Below are positions 24,534-33,460 of a stretch of DNA of 64,000 bases, piece by piece. The translations under genes were made by a program, and so were the position numbers. The DNA is from Alistipes excrementigallinarum (lineage in GTDB: Bacteria; Bacteroidota; Bacteroidia; Bacteroidales; Rikenellaceae), in NCBI GenBank assembly GCA_019112825.1, contig DXIP01000022.1, positions 62,001-126,000 of the forward strand, read 5' to 3'. The notes below the pieces were generated by a model, which was not told the origin of the DNA, did not search any database, and saw only the letters and a program-made list of their open reading frames with translations. The first letter of the stretch is position 1; the number at the start of each line of letters is the position of its first letter.

Positions 24534-25100
24534 ATGGCAACGACTGCAGACATCAAAATCGGCATGTGCATCGAGCTGGACGGCAAGACCTTCCAGATTG
24601 TGGACTTTCAGCATGTGAAGCCGGGCAAGGGCCCCGCTTTCGTACGTACGAAGCTCAAGAACCTGGAGAACGGCCGCGTGGTGGACAACACCTTCACTGC
24701 AGGTGCGAAGATTGAACCCGTGCGCGTGGAGCGCCGCCCCTACCAGTTCACCTACGAGGACGACCTGGGCGCCCACTTCATGCACACCGAGACCTTCGAG
24801 GAGATCAACATCGACAAGAACCTCATCCAGAACTACGACCTGATGGCCGACGGCCAGATTGTCGAGGTGATGTTCCACACCGAGAAGGAGACGGTGCTTT
24901 CGGCCGAGCTTCCTCCGATTGTCGACATGGAGGTGACCTACACCGAGCCGGGCATCAAGGGCGATACCGCCTCGACCAACTCGCTCAAGCCGGCCGTTGT
25001 CAATACGGGTGCCACGATTCGCGTGCCGCTCTTCATCAATACGGGCGACAAGATTCGTGTCGACACCCGCACGCGCGAGTACTACGAGCGCATCAAGTAA
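24534..25100 (+). CDS. efp: translation elongation factor P
   Basis: The 188-residue protein has the three-barrel EF-P layout. It starts MATTADIKIG, has the tip loop KPGKGPAF with the usually modified lysine at residue 32, a central YxxxDDLGAHFM...E segment, and the C-terminal G-D-x-I-x-V-D-T-R-T-x-x-Y signature. EF-P rescues ribosomes stalled on consecutive prolines. This matters here because several window proteins have Pro-rich linkers (dnaX and the 55.6-kb secreted protein). No lysine-modifying enzyme gene lies nearby. The gene is monocistronic with a terminator. Confidence 0.97.
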   Translation: MATTADIKIGMCIELDGKTFQIVDFQHVKPGKGPAFVRTKLKNLENGRVVDNTFTAGAKIEPVRVERRPYQFTYEDDLGAHFMHTETFEEINIDKNLIQNYDLMADGQIVEVMFHTEKETVLSAELPPIVDMEVTYTEPGIKGDTASTNSLKPAVVNTGATIRVPLFINTGDKIRVDTRTREYYERIK

Positions 25101-25153
25101 TTATATAGGTGCGGCATGCGTCGGAAAGCCTCCGGCGCAACCCCTTTCGAGCT

Positions 25154-25190
25154 GGCGGACGGAGCATCGTGCTCCGTCCGCCTCTGTTTT
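25154..25190 (+). terminator. efp terminator
   Basis: A perfect 12-base stem (ggcggacggagc / gctccgtccgcc) with a 5-base loop is followed by TCTGTTTT. Confidence 0.85.
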
Positions 25191-25573
25191 CCGACAGCGG
25201 GGGCTGCCGGCTCCGGTGAGCACTGTTGTCGGGCCGGGGCGGGCAAAGCGTCCCCCTCGCCAGCTTCGACCCGGTAAAAGGCCGCCCCTCCGCAGGGACG
25301 GATGGGGGGTAAGGCCTTGGCCATCGGCAGCAAGGGACGGACGGGGCGTAAGACCGGGAGTGTTCGGGGTTGTCGAAGGGACGGTTGGAGAAAGAGGTCC
25401 TGTGGAAGGCCGGGAACAGGTCGGGAAAGGTAGTGAACGGAGGAAGAACGGGGAGCGGACGGAGGGGTGCCGTGCGGGTGTCGGGCCGTTTGTCCGCTTT
25501 GGCCGGAAAATGTTGCGGAAAGGGAATTTTTACTCGAATGTGGACCCTTTCGGCGTTTTTTTTCGGGGGAGCT
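25191..25573. other. non-coding spacer, degenerate GC repeats
   Basis: I see no gene here. Related blocks recur (gggacggatggggggtaaggcc at about 25298, gggacggacggggcgtaagacc at about 25334, then gggacggttgg), suggesting local duplication and decay. The end turns AT-rich at the promoter of the next gene. Confidence 0.4.
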
Positions 25574-25604
25574 TTTGGTTTTTCAGGCGGATTGACTATA
25601 TTTG
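25574..25604 (+). promoter_or_regulatory. consensus promoter of the lipocalin-like lipoprotein gene
   Basis: TTTG at 25574-25577, exactly 19 bases, then TATATTTG at 25597-25604. This is among the best promoter matches in the window. The leader is about 38 bases. Confidence 0.8.
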
Positions 25605-25648
25605 TAGGTCCGCATCCGCTGAAAACCAAATCCGGGCGGCTTTATAGT

Positions 25649-26107
25649 ATGAAAATTTGGACTAAATTCGTAATCGTGATGTTTGCCGCTTTCGCCTTGA
25701 GCAGTTGCGGCGGTAGTGATGACAACAAGGGCGGCGGTTCGCCGTCGGGCAACGACGGTATCGTCGGCGACTGGGTGCTTGCTTCGTATGCCGGGTCGCA
25801 GGAGATGGCCGAGAAGGTCTATATCCGCTTCAACGAAGGGGGTACCTTTGCACTCTATCAGAACATCAACGAGGCCGGTTATACCGAACTGACCGGCAAC
25901 TACAACTATAGCGGCGGCTCGCTCAGCGGAACCTATTCCGACGGCAAGGCGTGGAAGGAGAGCTATTCGGTGAAACTTTCGGGCAGCTCGCTGACCCTCA
26001 CCGAGTCCAACGGCAAGGCGGCTCAGTTCAACGCGACGACCATTCCCGACTGGGTAATGACGCGCACGGCCTTTGTCGAAATTCCGGCCGAGGAGCGCTT
26101 CCTCTAA
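25649..26107 (+). CDS. small lipocalin-like lipoprotein
   Basis: Starting at the ATG at 25649 (placed just behind the promoter; the upstream open frame is chance) gives 152 residues. A lipobox (LSSC, Cys at about 20) is followed by GGSDDNKGGG, an acidic tether suggesting surface exposure. The rest reads G-x-W-V-L-x-S...Y-I-x-F-x-x-G-G-T-F...L-T-G-N-Y...L-S-G-T-Y-S-D-G, the pattern of the small lipocalin-like beta-barrel lipoproteins common in Bacteroidales. Their ligands are generally unknown. It is monocistronic. Confidence 0.75.
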   Translation: MKIWTKFVIVMFAAFALSSCGGSDDNKGGGSPSGNDGIVGDWVLASYAGSQEMAEKVYIRFNEGGTFALYQNINEAGYTELTGNYNYSGGSLSGTYSDGKAWKESYSVKLSGSSLTLTESNGKAAQFNATTIPDWVMTRTAFVEIPAEERFL

Positions 26108-26127
26108 CAGACAGCATCAGATGCAAC

Positions 26128-26166
26128 GAGGCGGATGTCCGGGTACGGGCGTCCGCCTCTCTTTTT
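26128..26166 (+). terminator. terminator after the lipocalin-like gene
   Basis: The stem gaggcgga / tccgcctc encloses a GC-rich loop and is followed by TCTTTTT. Confidence 0.85.
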
Positions 26167-26427
26167 GTCTCCGGAGGGGGCGTCGCTCCGTGTAGCAGTC
26201 TCTCCGAATGTCCGGGGCTCGGGACCTGCCCGGCCGGGGTCGGGAGCCCTGTTCCGTGGGGAGGCGGGTTGTTTGGCTTTGTTCCGCGGGAAGGAGAGTT
26301 GCCCGGCCGGAGCTGTCTGGGCGGGGTGAGAGGTGGCGGCTCTTCGGTTTGGCAGGACCCGAGGGTGGGTCTTGCCAGTCGTTGTCCGGTGTCGCAACAG
26401 CCGCCCGGCAGACTCTCTTGTCGGATA
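26167..26427. other. non-coding spacer
   Basis: Between the two convergent terminators I see no gene, only GC-rich sequence with recurrent ccggggc/gcccgg blocks. Confidence 0.4.
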
Positions 26428-26464
26428 CAAAAATCCCGGTTCTGGATGGAACCGGGATTTTTTC
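26428..26464 (-). terminator. terminator of gpsA-pgi
   Basis: The hairpin aaaaatcccggttc / gaaccgggatttttt has U-runs on both strands. It lies about 70 bases after the pgi stop codon and can act in both directions. Confidence 0.88.
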
Positions 26465-26532
26465 GCGTGTCGCGGAGGAGCGGATTTTTTTGTTTTCGCT
26501 TTTCTTTTTTCCCCCCCCCTCTCCTGGGCTGC

Positions 26533-27864
26533 CTACAGCCGGGCCTTGATGGCCTTGGTGGCCTCCTCGTAGCCGGGCTTCTCGAGCAGCGCGAACATGT
26601 TCTTCTTGTAGGCCTCGACACCGGGCTGGTCGAAGGGGTTGACCCCCAGCAGATAGCCGCTGATGCCGCACGCCTTCTCGAAGAAGTAGAGCAGGCTGCC
26701 GATGGCGTGCTCGTCGATGGCCGGAATCTCGACCCGCAGGTTGGGAACGCCGCCGTCGAGGTGGGCCATCTGGACACCCAGCTCGGCCATGCGGTTCACC
26801 TCCGAGATGCGCTTGCCGGCCAGGTAGTTCAATCCGTCGAGGTTCTCGGCATCCGCCTCGATGCGCACCTCGTGGGCGGGCTTTGCCACCGAGATGATGG
26901 TCTCGATGAGGATGCGCTCACCCTGCTGGATGTACTGACCCATCGAGTGGAGGTCGGCCGTGAGGGTCACGCTGGCCGGGAAGAGCCCCTTGCCATCCTT
27001 GCCCTCGCTCTCGCCGTAGAGCTGCTTCCACCATTCGTTGATGTACTGCAGCCGGGGCTCGTACGAGCCGAGAATCTCGATGCGCTTGCCGCTGCGGTAG
27101 AGCTCGTTGCGCACCACGGCGTAGCGGGCCGCGGGGTTCTCGGCAAAGGGAACCTCCTCGCCCGTGGCGTGCTCCATCTCGCGGGCGCCGCGCACCAGCT
27201 CGGCGATGTTGACGCCGGCGACGGCCAGCGGCAGCAGCCCTACGGGGGTGAGCACCGAGAAGCGTCCGCCCACGTCGTCGGGGATGACGAAGGTGGGGTA
27301 GCCCTCCTTCGTGGCCAGCGTCTTGAGGGCGCCGCGAGCCTTGTCCGTCACGGCGACGATGCGCTCGGCCGCCTCACGCTTGCCGTAGCGCCGCTCGATT
27401 TCGGCCTTGATGAGCCGGAAGGCGATGGCCGGTTCGGTCGTCGTGCCCGACTTCGAGATGACGATGGCGGCAATCGAGTGGTCGCGGACCGCATCGAGCA
27501 GCTCGTAGGTGTAGTCCTCCGAGATGTTCTGCCCGGCGAAGAGTACGGTCGGCCCCTGGGGAGCCTTGTGCAGCAGACGGAAGGGGTCGCTCATCGCCTC
27601 GAGCACCGCCTTGGCGCCGAGGTACGAGCCGCCGATGCCGATGCAGATGACCACGTCGGCCTTGGCGCGCAGCTTGGCCGCCTCGGCCTCGATGGCCTCG
27701 ATGTCGGCTGCCGAAATCGACGAGGGAAGGTGCACCCACCCCAGGAAGTCGTTGCCGGCGCCCTTGCCCGAGTAGAGCAGCGCATTGGCTTCGAGCGCCG
27801 CCTTCTCCATGTCGGGGGTAATCGTGACGCCCGACTTGGTGATGTCCAGTTTTAACGCATTCAT
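26533..27864 (-). CDS. pgi: glucose-6-phosphate isomerase
   Basis: The 443-residue enzyme, of the shorter bacterial form, interconverts glucose 6-phosphate and fructose 6-phosphate. Sugar-phosphate-binding segments are clear: CIGIGGSYLGAKA, the VISKSGTTTEPA loop, and GGRFSVLTPVGLLPLA. The late segment has GVNPFDQPGVEAYK with the catalytic lysine. It starts 3 bases after gpsA stops, so the two are translationally linked. Pairing gpsA and pgi is common in Bacteroidales. Confidence 0.96.
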   Translation of the reverse strand: MNALKLDITKSGVTITPDMEKAALEANALLYSGKGAGNDFLGWVHLPSSISAADIEAIEAEAAKLRAKADVVICIGIGGSYLGAKAVLEAMSDPFRLLHKAPQGPTVLFAGQNISEDYTYELLDAVRDHSIAAIVISKSGTTTEPAIAFRLIKAEIERRYGKREAAERIVAVTDKARGALKTLATKEGYPTFVIPDDVGGRFSVLTPVGLLPLAVAGVNIAELVRGAREMEHATGEEVPFAENPAARYAVVRNELYRSGKRIEILGSYEPRLQYINEWWKQLYGESEGKDGKGLFPASVTLTADLHSMGQYIQQGERILIETIISVAKPAHEVRIEADAENLDGLNYLAGKRISEVNRMAELGVQMAHLDGGVPNLRVEIPAIDEHAIGSLLYFFEKACGISGYLLGVNPFDQPGVEAYKKNMFALLEKPGYEEATKAIKARL

Positions 27865-27867
27865 ATC

Positions 27868-28875
27868 TCAGATAAGTTTAGAAGTCAGTTCCTGCATCAG
27901 CCGGCGGGGCGAAGCTCCGTTGTAGAGCACCTCGTGGACCATCTCGGCGATGGGCATCTCGACGCCGTGGCGCGTGTTGATGTGGCGGATGCACTCCGAA
28001 GCGAAGTAGCCCTCGGCGACCATCGTCATCTCGTTCAGGGCGCTCTTCACCGTGCAGCCGTGGCCGATGAGCAGCCCCAGCCGGCGGTTGCGGCTGTAGA
28101 CCGAGTAGCAGGTCACCAGCAGGTCGCCCAGATAGGCCGAGGCGTGGGTGTTGCGCGGTGCGGGGTAGCTCTCTTCGAGAAAACGGTCCATCTCCATGGC
28201 GCTGTTCGAGATGAGCACCGCCAGGAAGTTGTCGCCGTAGCCCAGCCCCACGGCGATGCCCACCGCCAGGGCGTAGATGTTCTTCAGGATGGCTGCATAT
28301 TCGATGCCATAGAGGTCGGTCGAGTAGCTCAGCCGGATGTACGACATGGCGAACATGGCGCCCAGCCGCCGGGCGTTCTCCTCGTCGGCGCAGACGGCCG
28401 TCAGGTAGGAGAGTTTGCCGCGCGAGACCTCCTCGGCGTGCGAGGGGCCCGTGACGATGCCGATTTGGCGGTAGGAGAGCCCGTAGTGGTCGTGGATGTA
28501 CTCCACGACGGTCTGGTAGTCGCCCGGAACGATGCCCTTGATGGCCGAGACCACGAACTTGTCGCGCAGCGGTACGGTCAGCGGCGCCAGAAAATCCTTG
28601 AGATAGGCCGACGGAGTGGCCAGAATGACCACGTCGGCGGCGGCAACCACCTCGTCGAGGTTGTCCGACGGTGCGATGCGCGCCGTGTCGAACTCCACGT
28701 CGCTCAGATAGCGGGGGTTGCGCCCTTCGGTGCGCAGCGATTCAAGCACCTCGGGGTTGCGTACGTACCATCCGGTGCGGAGGTTGTTTTCGGTGAGCAG
28801 GCGGACGATGGCCGTCGCCCAGCTGCCGTACCCGATGACGGCGCAGCGGGCCTCGTGTCCGATTGGGTGTTCCAT
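27868..28875 (-). CDS. gpsA: NAD(P)-dependent glycerol-3-phosphate dehydrogenase
   Basis: The 335-residue enzyme reduces dihydroxyacetone phosphate to sn-glycerol 3-phosphate for phospholipid synthesis. The nucleotide-binding loop reads VIGYGSWATAI, in place of the usual GAGSWGTAL. The catalytic-lysine segments SAIKGI and GIEYAAILKNIYALAVGI are present, as is GDNFLAVLI...RNTHASAYLGDLLVTC near the substrate site. The Ala in the glycine-rich loop is a small departure from the family. First gene of the gpsA-pgi unit, divergent from mreB. Confidence 0.93.
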   Translation of the reverse strand: MEHPIGHEARCAVIGYGSWATAIVRLLTENNLRTGWYVRNPEVLESLRTEGRNPRYLSDVEFDTARIAPSDNLDEVVAAADVVILATPSAYLKDFLAPLTVPLRDKFVVSAIKGIVPGDYQTVVEYIHDHYGLSYRQIGIVTGPSHAEEVSRGKLSYLTAVCADEENARRLGAMFAMSYIRLSYSTDLYGIEYAAILKNIYALAVGIAVGLGYGDNFLAVLISNSAMEMDRFLEESYPAPRNTHASAYLGDLLVTCYSVYSRNRRLGLLIGHGCTVKSALNEMTMVAEGYFASECIRHINTRHGVEMPIAEMVHEVLYNGASPRRLMQELTSKLI

Positions 28876-28898
28876 GCGGTCGGTTGTTGTTTGCCATA

Positions 28899-28906
28899 CA
28901 AAAGTA
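28899..28906 (-). promoter_or_regulatory. -7 box of gpsA-pgi
   Basis: TACTTTTG on the minus strand, about 24 bases before the gpsA ATG, in an AT-rich tract. The -33 region is only T-rich. Confidence 0.5.
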
Positions 28907-28953
28907 AATAAAAAAAACTTAATAAAAAATGTAAAAATCCCCCTGCTTTTTGC

Positions 28954-28961
28954 TACCTTTG
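28954..28961 (+). promoter_or_regulatory. -7 box of the mreB operon
   Basis: TACCTTTG on the plus strand, giving a leader of about 85-90 bases before mreB. This promoter is divergent from gpsA. The -33 element is unclear. Confidence 0.55.
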
Positions 28962-29054
28962 TCCGTGTATATGCTCCTGGGGAGGCGTGCCCCGGGAATT
29001 TTTACGGATACGAACTCTTACCTGTTTGACAATAAGAAAGTTGAGCGAATAAAT

Positions 29055-30074
29055 ATGGGAATGTTTTCTTTGACACAGGAGTTGGCCATCGACCTCGGAA
29101 CGGCCAATACGCTGATAATCTATAACGGCAAGGTCGTGGTGGACGAGCCCTCCATCGTGGCCCTCGACGTGCACACCGGCAAGGTGGTCGCCATCGGTCA
29201 TCAGGCCCGCCAGATGCACGAGAAGACCAATCCGAACATCAAGACCATCCGTCCGCTCAAGGACGGCGTGATTGCCGACTTCAACGCCACGGAGCTCATG
29301 CTGCGCGGCATGATTAAGAAGGTGAAGACCTCGGGCAGCCTCTTCGCCCCCTCGCTGCGGATGGTCATCTGCATCCCGTCGGGTTCGACCAACGTCGAGA
29401 TTCGCGCCGTGCGCGACTCGGCCGAGCATGCCGGCGGCCGCGAGGTCTACATGATTTACGAGCCGATGGCCGCGGCGCTGGGCGCCGGACTCGACGTTGA
29501 GGCCCCCGAAGGAAACATGGTCATCGACATCGGCGGCGGTACGTCGGAGATTGCCTGCATCTCGCTCGGCGGCATCGTCTGCTCGGAGTCCATCAACGTG
29601 GCCGGCGACGTCTTCACGAGCGACATCCAGAGCTACGTCCGCCAGCAGCACAACATCCGCATCGGCGAGCGTACGGCCGAGGCCATCAAGTGCGCCATCG
29701 GTGCCGCAGTCTCCGACCTGGAGGAGGAGCCCGAGGACTTCGTCGTGACGGGTCCCAACATGCTGACGGCCCTGCCGCAGACCGTATCGCTCAGCTACCG
29801 CGAAATCGCCTATGCGCTCGAGAAGTCGCTGACGAAAATCGACGCGGCGCTGATGACCGTCCTCGAGTCGATGCCCCCCGAGCTCTATGCCGACATCGTG
29901 AAGAACGGCATCTACCTGGCCGGCGGCGGCGCCCTCATCAAGGGGCTCGACCGTCGTCTGAGCGAAAAGACGGGCATTCCGTTCCACATCGCCGAGGACC
30001 CGCTGCGCGCCATTGCACGCGGTACGGGCATCGCGCTCAAGAACATCAACCGCTTCTCGTTCCTCATGCGGTAA
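29055..30074 (+). CDS. mreB: rod-shape-determining actin homologue MreB
   Basis: I start at MGMFSLTQELAIDLGTANT (29055; a second ATG at 29061 is also possible), giving 339 residues. All actin-fold phosphate loops are present: IDLGTANTLI, DIGGGTSEIA and the late YLAGGGALIKGLD adenosine segment. MreB polymerises under the inner membrane and directs the cell-wall elongation complex. It heads the operon mreB-mreC-mreD-mrdA-rodA. The final residues NRFSFLMR are ordinary for Bacteroidetes MreB. Confidence 0.97.
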   Translation: MGMFSLTQELAIDLGTANTLIIYNGKVVVDEPSIVALDVHTGKVVAIGHQARQMHEKTNPNIKTIRPLKDGVIADFNATELMLRGMIKKVKTSGSLFAPSLRMVICIPSGSTNVEIRAVRDSAEHAGGREVYMIYEPMAAALGAGLDVEAPEGNMVIDIGGGTSEIACISLGGIVCSESINVAGDVFTSDIQSYVRQQHNIRIGERTAEAIKCAIGAAVSDLEEEPEDFVVTGPNMLTALPQTVSLSYREIAYALEKSLTKIDAALMTVLESMPPELYADIVKNGIYLAGGGALIKGLDRRLSEKTGIPFHIAEDPLRAIARGTGIALKNINRFSFLMR

Positions 30075-30205
30075 CGGGAAGACGCTCCCGGGGCGGGCCG
30101 TGCCGCGAGGCGGCGGGGCTGCCGGACGGGTGCGCGGGAAAATGCGGACCGCAGAGCCGCTTCCGAATGGGGCGTCGCTGTAACCTGCTTAGGGTCAAAG
30201 CTATG

Positions 30206-30232
30206 GATTGCGGGCAATTGCTGTCCGCAATC
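30206..30232 (+). other. hairpin just upstream of mreC
   Basis: gattgcgg and ccgcaatc form a perfect 8-base stem with an 11-base loop in the 178-base mreB-mreC gap, ending 20 bases before the mreC TTG start. There is no U-run, so it is more likely a processing or translational control element than a terminator. Confidence 0.5.
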
Positions 30233-30252
30233 TTGATTAAAACGACGGAACC

Positions 30253-31116
30253 TTGCATAAACTTTTGGCCTTCATACGGAGCATCTACGTAGTGCTGCTC
30301 TTCCTGCTGCTGGAGGGTCTTGCCGTGCGCTACTACGCCCACTCGACGGCCTACACTCAGGCCCGCCTGCTTTCGCGTTCGAATCAGGTCGTGGGGAGCG
30401 TACAGGGATTCTTCGCCGGCATCCGCCACTACTTTACGCTGGGGGGCGAAAACCGCCGCCTGCTCGACCGCGTCGTCGAGCTCGAAACGCGTCTGGCCCG
30501 CTACGAGGCGGCCGACGAGCAGGCGTGGCAGGCCTCCTGCGTCGATTCGCTGCCCAAGTCGCCCTACCGGCTGATGACGGCGCGCGTGGTCTCCAATACG
30601 GTCAACCGCCGCCGCAACCTCATCACGCTCGACAAGGGACTGCGCGACGGCGTGGTGCCCGACATGGCCGTCCTCTCGTCGGACGGTGCGATGGCGGGTT
30701 ACGTCATCGACTGCTCGGAGCACTATTCGGTGGCCATGTCGGCGCTCAACACCTCGTTCCGCGCCAGCGGAAAGCTCGATGGCGAGGAGTACTTCGGCTC
30801 GATTTACTGGGACGGCCGGAACCAGTACGAGGTGGTGATGGACGAACTCTCGAAGTATGCCGACCCGCAGCCCGGACGCGAGGTTGTCTCGACGGGCTTC
30901 TCGGAGTACTTCCCCGCCGACATCCTCATCGGATGGGTTGAGCAGGCCGAGCTGGACGACACGAAGACCACCTACCGGGTGCGGGTGCGTCTGGCGGCCG
31001 AGATTTCGAGCCTTTCGGATGTGATTCTGGTCGAAAACACCTCGCTTGCCGAGACGCGCCGTCTGCGTGAGAGCGAGCGTGTCAAACAACAAAACGAACG
31101 AAACGAACGCGAATAG
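30253..31116 (+). CDS. mreC: rod-shape-determining protein MreC, TTG start
   Basis: The 287-residue protein has one N-terminal membrane helix (about 7-25), a periplasmic coiled coil (about 57-80) and a double beta-barrel domain (about 110-270: DKGLRDGVVPDMAVLS, then GREVVSTGFSEYFPADILIG). It scaffolds PBP2-RodA in the elongasome. An in-frame TAA at 30238-30240 and the absence of any ATG before the membrane helix force a TTG start at 30253, unusual for this window. A hairpin lies just upstream. The gene ends 2 bases before mreD. Confidence 0.92.
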   Translation: MHKLLAFIRSIYVVLLFLLLEGLAVRYYAHSTAYTQARLLSRSNQVVGSVQGFFAGIRHYFTLGGENRRLLDRVVELETRLARYEAADEQAWQASCVDSLPKSPYRLMTARVVSNTVNRRRNLITLDKGLRDGVVPDMAVLSSDGAMAGYVIDCSEHYSVAMSALNTSFRASGKLDGEEYFGSIYWDGRNQYEVVMDELSKYADPQPGREVVSTGFSEYFPADILIGWVEQAELDDTKTTYRVRVRLAAEISSLSDVILVENTSLAETRRLRESERVKQQNERNERE

Positions 31117-31118
31117 CC

Positions 31119-31637
31119 ATGTACAGAACATTGCCCTATGTCGCCCTGTTTGCCGTTTCGGCACTGCTCCAGGTCTTCCTGTTCGACAACCTGGCCATCA
31201 GCGTCTACCTCAATCCGCTCATATATGTCGCTTTCATCATCCTGCTGCCGCTCGACATTCCGCCCGTCGTGCTGCTGCTGCTCGGACTGCTGACGGGGGT
31301 GACGATGGACTGGGCTACGGGCGGTGCGGGGCTCAACACCGCCGCCACGCTGCCCGTGGCGCTGCTGCGTCCGGCCCTCATTGACTCGTTTTACGGCCAT
31401 GAGAACGCCCGCGAGGGGGGCATCCCCTCGGTGGCCCGCTTCGGCTCACGCCGCTTCCTGGAGTACCTGGTGACGATGGTGGCCGTACACCACGCCCTCT
31501 TCTTTCTGCTCGAGTCGCTCTCGTGGAGCCATCTGCTGCATACGGTGGTGCGCATCGCGGTGAGCGGCGCCGTATCGGTGGGCTTCATCTGGCTCATCGC
31601 CCGCATATTCACCTCGAAACTCTCCGTACGCGTATGA
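31119..31637 (+). CDS. mreD: rod-shape-determining protein MreD
   Basis: This 172-residue inner-membrane protein has about five transmembrane helices and the hydrophobic pattern of MreD: an early QVFLFDNLAISVYLNPLIYV segment (about 23-42) and a conserved charged loop after GVTMDW. It works with MreC in the elongasome. Its stop codon overlaps the mrdA start (ATGA at 31634), so translation is coupled. Confidence 0.9.
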   Translation: MYRTLPYVALFAVSALLQVFLFDNLAISVYLNPLIYVAFIILLPLDIPPVVLLLLGLLTGVTMDWATGGAGLNTAATLPVALLRPALIDSFYGHENAREGGIPSVARFGSRRFLEYLVTMVAVHHALFFLLESLSWSHLLHTVVRIAVSGAVSVGFIWLIARIFTSKLSVRV

Positions 31638-33460
31638 CCGGTGGTGAAGGAATGGCCCGCATGCGGGTGTTGCAGGCGGTGGTGCTCGTCATCTTCGGGG
31701 TGATTGCCCTGAGGCTGGCCTATATCCAGCTCTTCGACCGTCGTTACGTCGAGCTGGCCAAGGCCAACGCCCTGCGTCATGTGGTCGAGTACCCGACGCG
31801 CGGCGAGGTCTTCGACCGCAACGGCGAATTTCTGGTCCAGAGCCGCGAGTGCTACGACCTGATGGTCGTCTACAGCGAAATCGACAAGGCGGGCTTCGAT
31901 ACGACGCGCCTCTGCTCGGTGCTGGGCCTTCCGCGCGAGAAGCTCGAGCGGGAGCTCGCCGCCGCACGCCGCTGGCCCCGTGCCGCGCGGCTGGTGATGA
32001 ACTTCATCCCCAAGGAGGACAAGCTGCGTTTCGACGAGGGCAACTTCCGGGGCTTCTATACCGTCTACCGTACCGTCCGTCAGTATCCGCGTAAGGTGGG
32101 CGGCAACCTGCTGGGCTACGTGGGCGAGGTCAACGCCGACATGATTCGCCGCAACCCCTCCTACAAGCCGGGCGACTACGTCGGCATGAGCGGCGTGGAG
32201 TCGGCCTACGAGCCGCTGCTGCGCGGCCGCAAGGGGGTGCGCATCCAGGAGGTCGACACGCACGGCGCCATCAAGGGCTCCTACATGAACGGCATGTACG
32301 ACACGCTGCCCGAGTCGGGCAAGTATCTGGTGAGCACCATCGACGCCCGCCTGCAGCTCTTCGCCGAGGAGCTGATGGCCGGCAAGGTGGGCGCCGCGGT
32401 GGCCATCGAGCCCTCGACGGGCGAGATTCTGATGATGGTCTCCTCGCCGACCTACGACCCCGACCAGATGGTGGGGCGCGAGCGCAGCAAGCACTACGCC
32501 GAGATGGTGCGCAACAAGCGGCGCCCGATGTTCAACCGCGCCGTGCGGGCGAAGTACCCTCCGGGCTCCACCTTCAAGCTGGTGCAGGGCCTCATCGGTC
32601 TGCAGGAGGGTGTGCTCAAGCCGTCGGACCGCCACATCTGCAACCAGGGCTACTCGGCCGGCCGGCTCAAGATGCGCTGCCACGCCCACCCCTCGCCGCT
32701 CGATTTGCGCTTCGCCGTCTCGACCTCGTGCAACGCCTACTTCTGCTACGTCTTCCGCGACATTCTGGACAACCCGAAGTACGGCAGCGTGAAGGAGGGC
32801 TTCGACGTCTGGCGCAAGTATGTCGAGAGCTTCGGCTTCGGCCGCAAGCTGGGGTCGGACTTCCTGGGCGAGGGCAACGGCTACGTGCCCGACCGCGCCT
32901 ACTACGACCGCGTCTACCGCGGCTCGTGGAACTCGCTCACGGTGCTCTCGCTCTCGATTGGCCAGGGCGAGCTGGGCTGCACGCCGCTGCAGATGGCCAA
33001 CCTGGCGGCCATCATCGCCAACCGCGGCTACTACTACATCCCCCACATCGTCAAGAAAATCGAGGGGCAGGATTCGCTTGACCGCCGCTTCTACGAGCGC
33101 CACTACACGATGGTCGAGCCCAAGTATTTCGAACCGATTGTCGAGGGCATGTGGCGCGGCGTGCATGTCGACGGAACCTCGCGTATGGCGCGTCTCGACG
33201 GGTGGGACGTCTGCGGCAAGACGGGTACGGCGCAGAACCCCCATGGCCGCGACCACTCGACCTTCCTCTCGTTCGCCCCGAAGGACAACCCGAAAATCGC
33301 CATCTCGGTCTATGTCGAGAACGGCGGCTTCGGCGCCACGACCGCCCTGCCCATCGCCAGCCTGCTCGAGGAGTACTACCTGACTGATACGGTCAAGCGC
33401 CCGCAGCTGGTCGAGTATATCAAGAACATGAAAATCTACTACCCCGCATATGACCGCTAA
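31634..33460 (+). CDS. mrdA: penicillin-binding protein 2 (elongation-specific transpeptidase)
   Basis: Starting at the ATG overlapping the mreD stop gives 608 residues. There is one N-terminal membrane helix, a PBP dimerisation domain (R-G-x-(I/V)-x-D-R-N-G motif at about 55-65), then the transpeptidase domain with S312-T-F-K, S365-C-N and K529-T-G. The enzyme crosslinks peptidoglycan during side-wall growth and pairs with RodA. Its last 11 bases overlap rodA, so the polymerase and transpeptidase are made in a coupled way. Confidence 0.96.
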   Translation: MTGGEGMARMRVLQAVVLVIFGVIALRLAYIQLFDRRYVELAKANALRHVVEYPTRGEVFDRNGEFLVQSRECYDLMVVYSEIDKAGFDTTRLCSVLGLPREKLERELAAARRWPRAARLVMNFIPKEDKLRFDEGNFRGFYTVYRTVRQYPRKVGGNLLGYVGEVNADMIRRNPSYKPGDYVGMSGVESAYEPLLRGRKGVRIQEVDTHGAIKGSYMNGMYDTLPESGKYLVSTIDARLQLFAEELMAGKVGAAVAIEPSTGEILMMVSSPTYDPDQMVGRERSKHYAEMVRNKRRPMFNRAVRAKYPPGSTFKLVQGLIGLQEGVLKPSDRHICNQGYSAGRLKMRCHAHPSPLDLRFAVSTSCNAYFCYVFRDILDNPKYGSVKEGFDVWRKYVESFGFGRKLGSDFLGEGNGYVPDRAYYDRVYRGSWNSLTVLSLSIGQGELGCTPLQMANLAAIIANRGYYYIPHIVKKIEGQDSLDRRFYERHYTMVEPKYFEPIVEGMWRGVHVDGTSRMARLDGWDVCGKTGTAQNPHGRDHSTFLSFAPKDNPKIAISVYVENGGFGATTALPIASLLEEYYLTDTVKRPQLVEYIKNMKIYYPAYDR

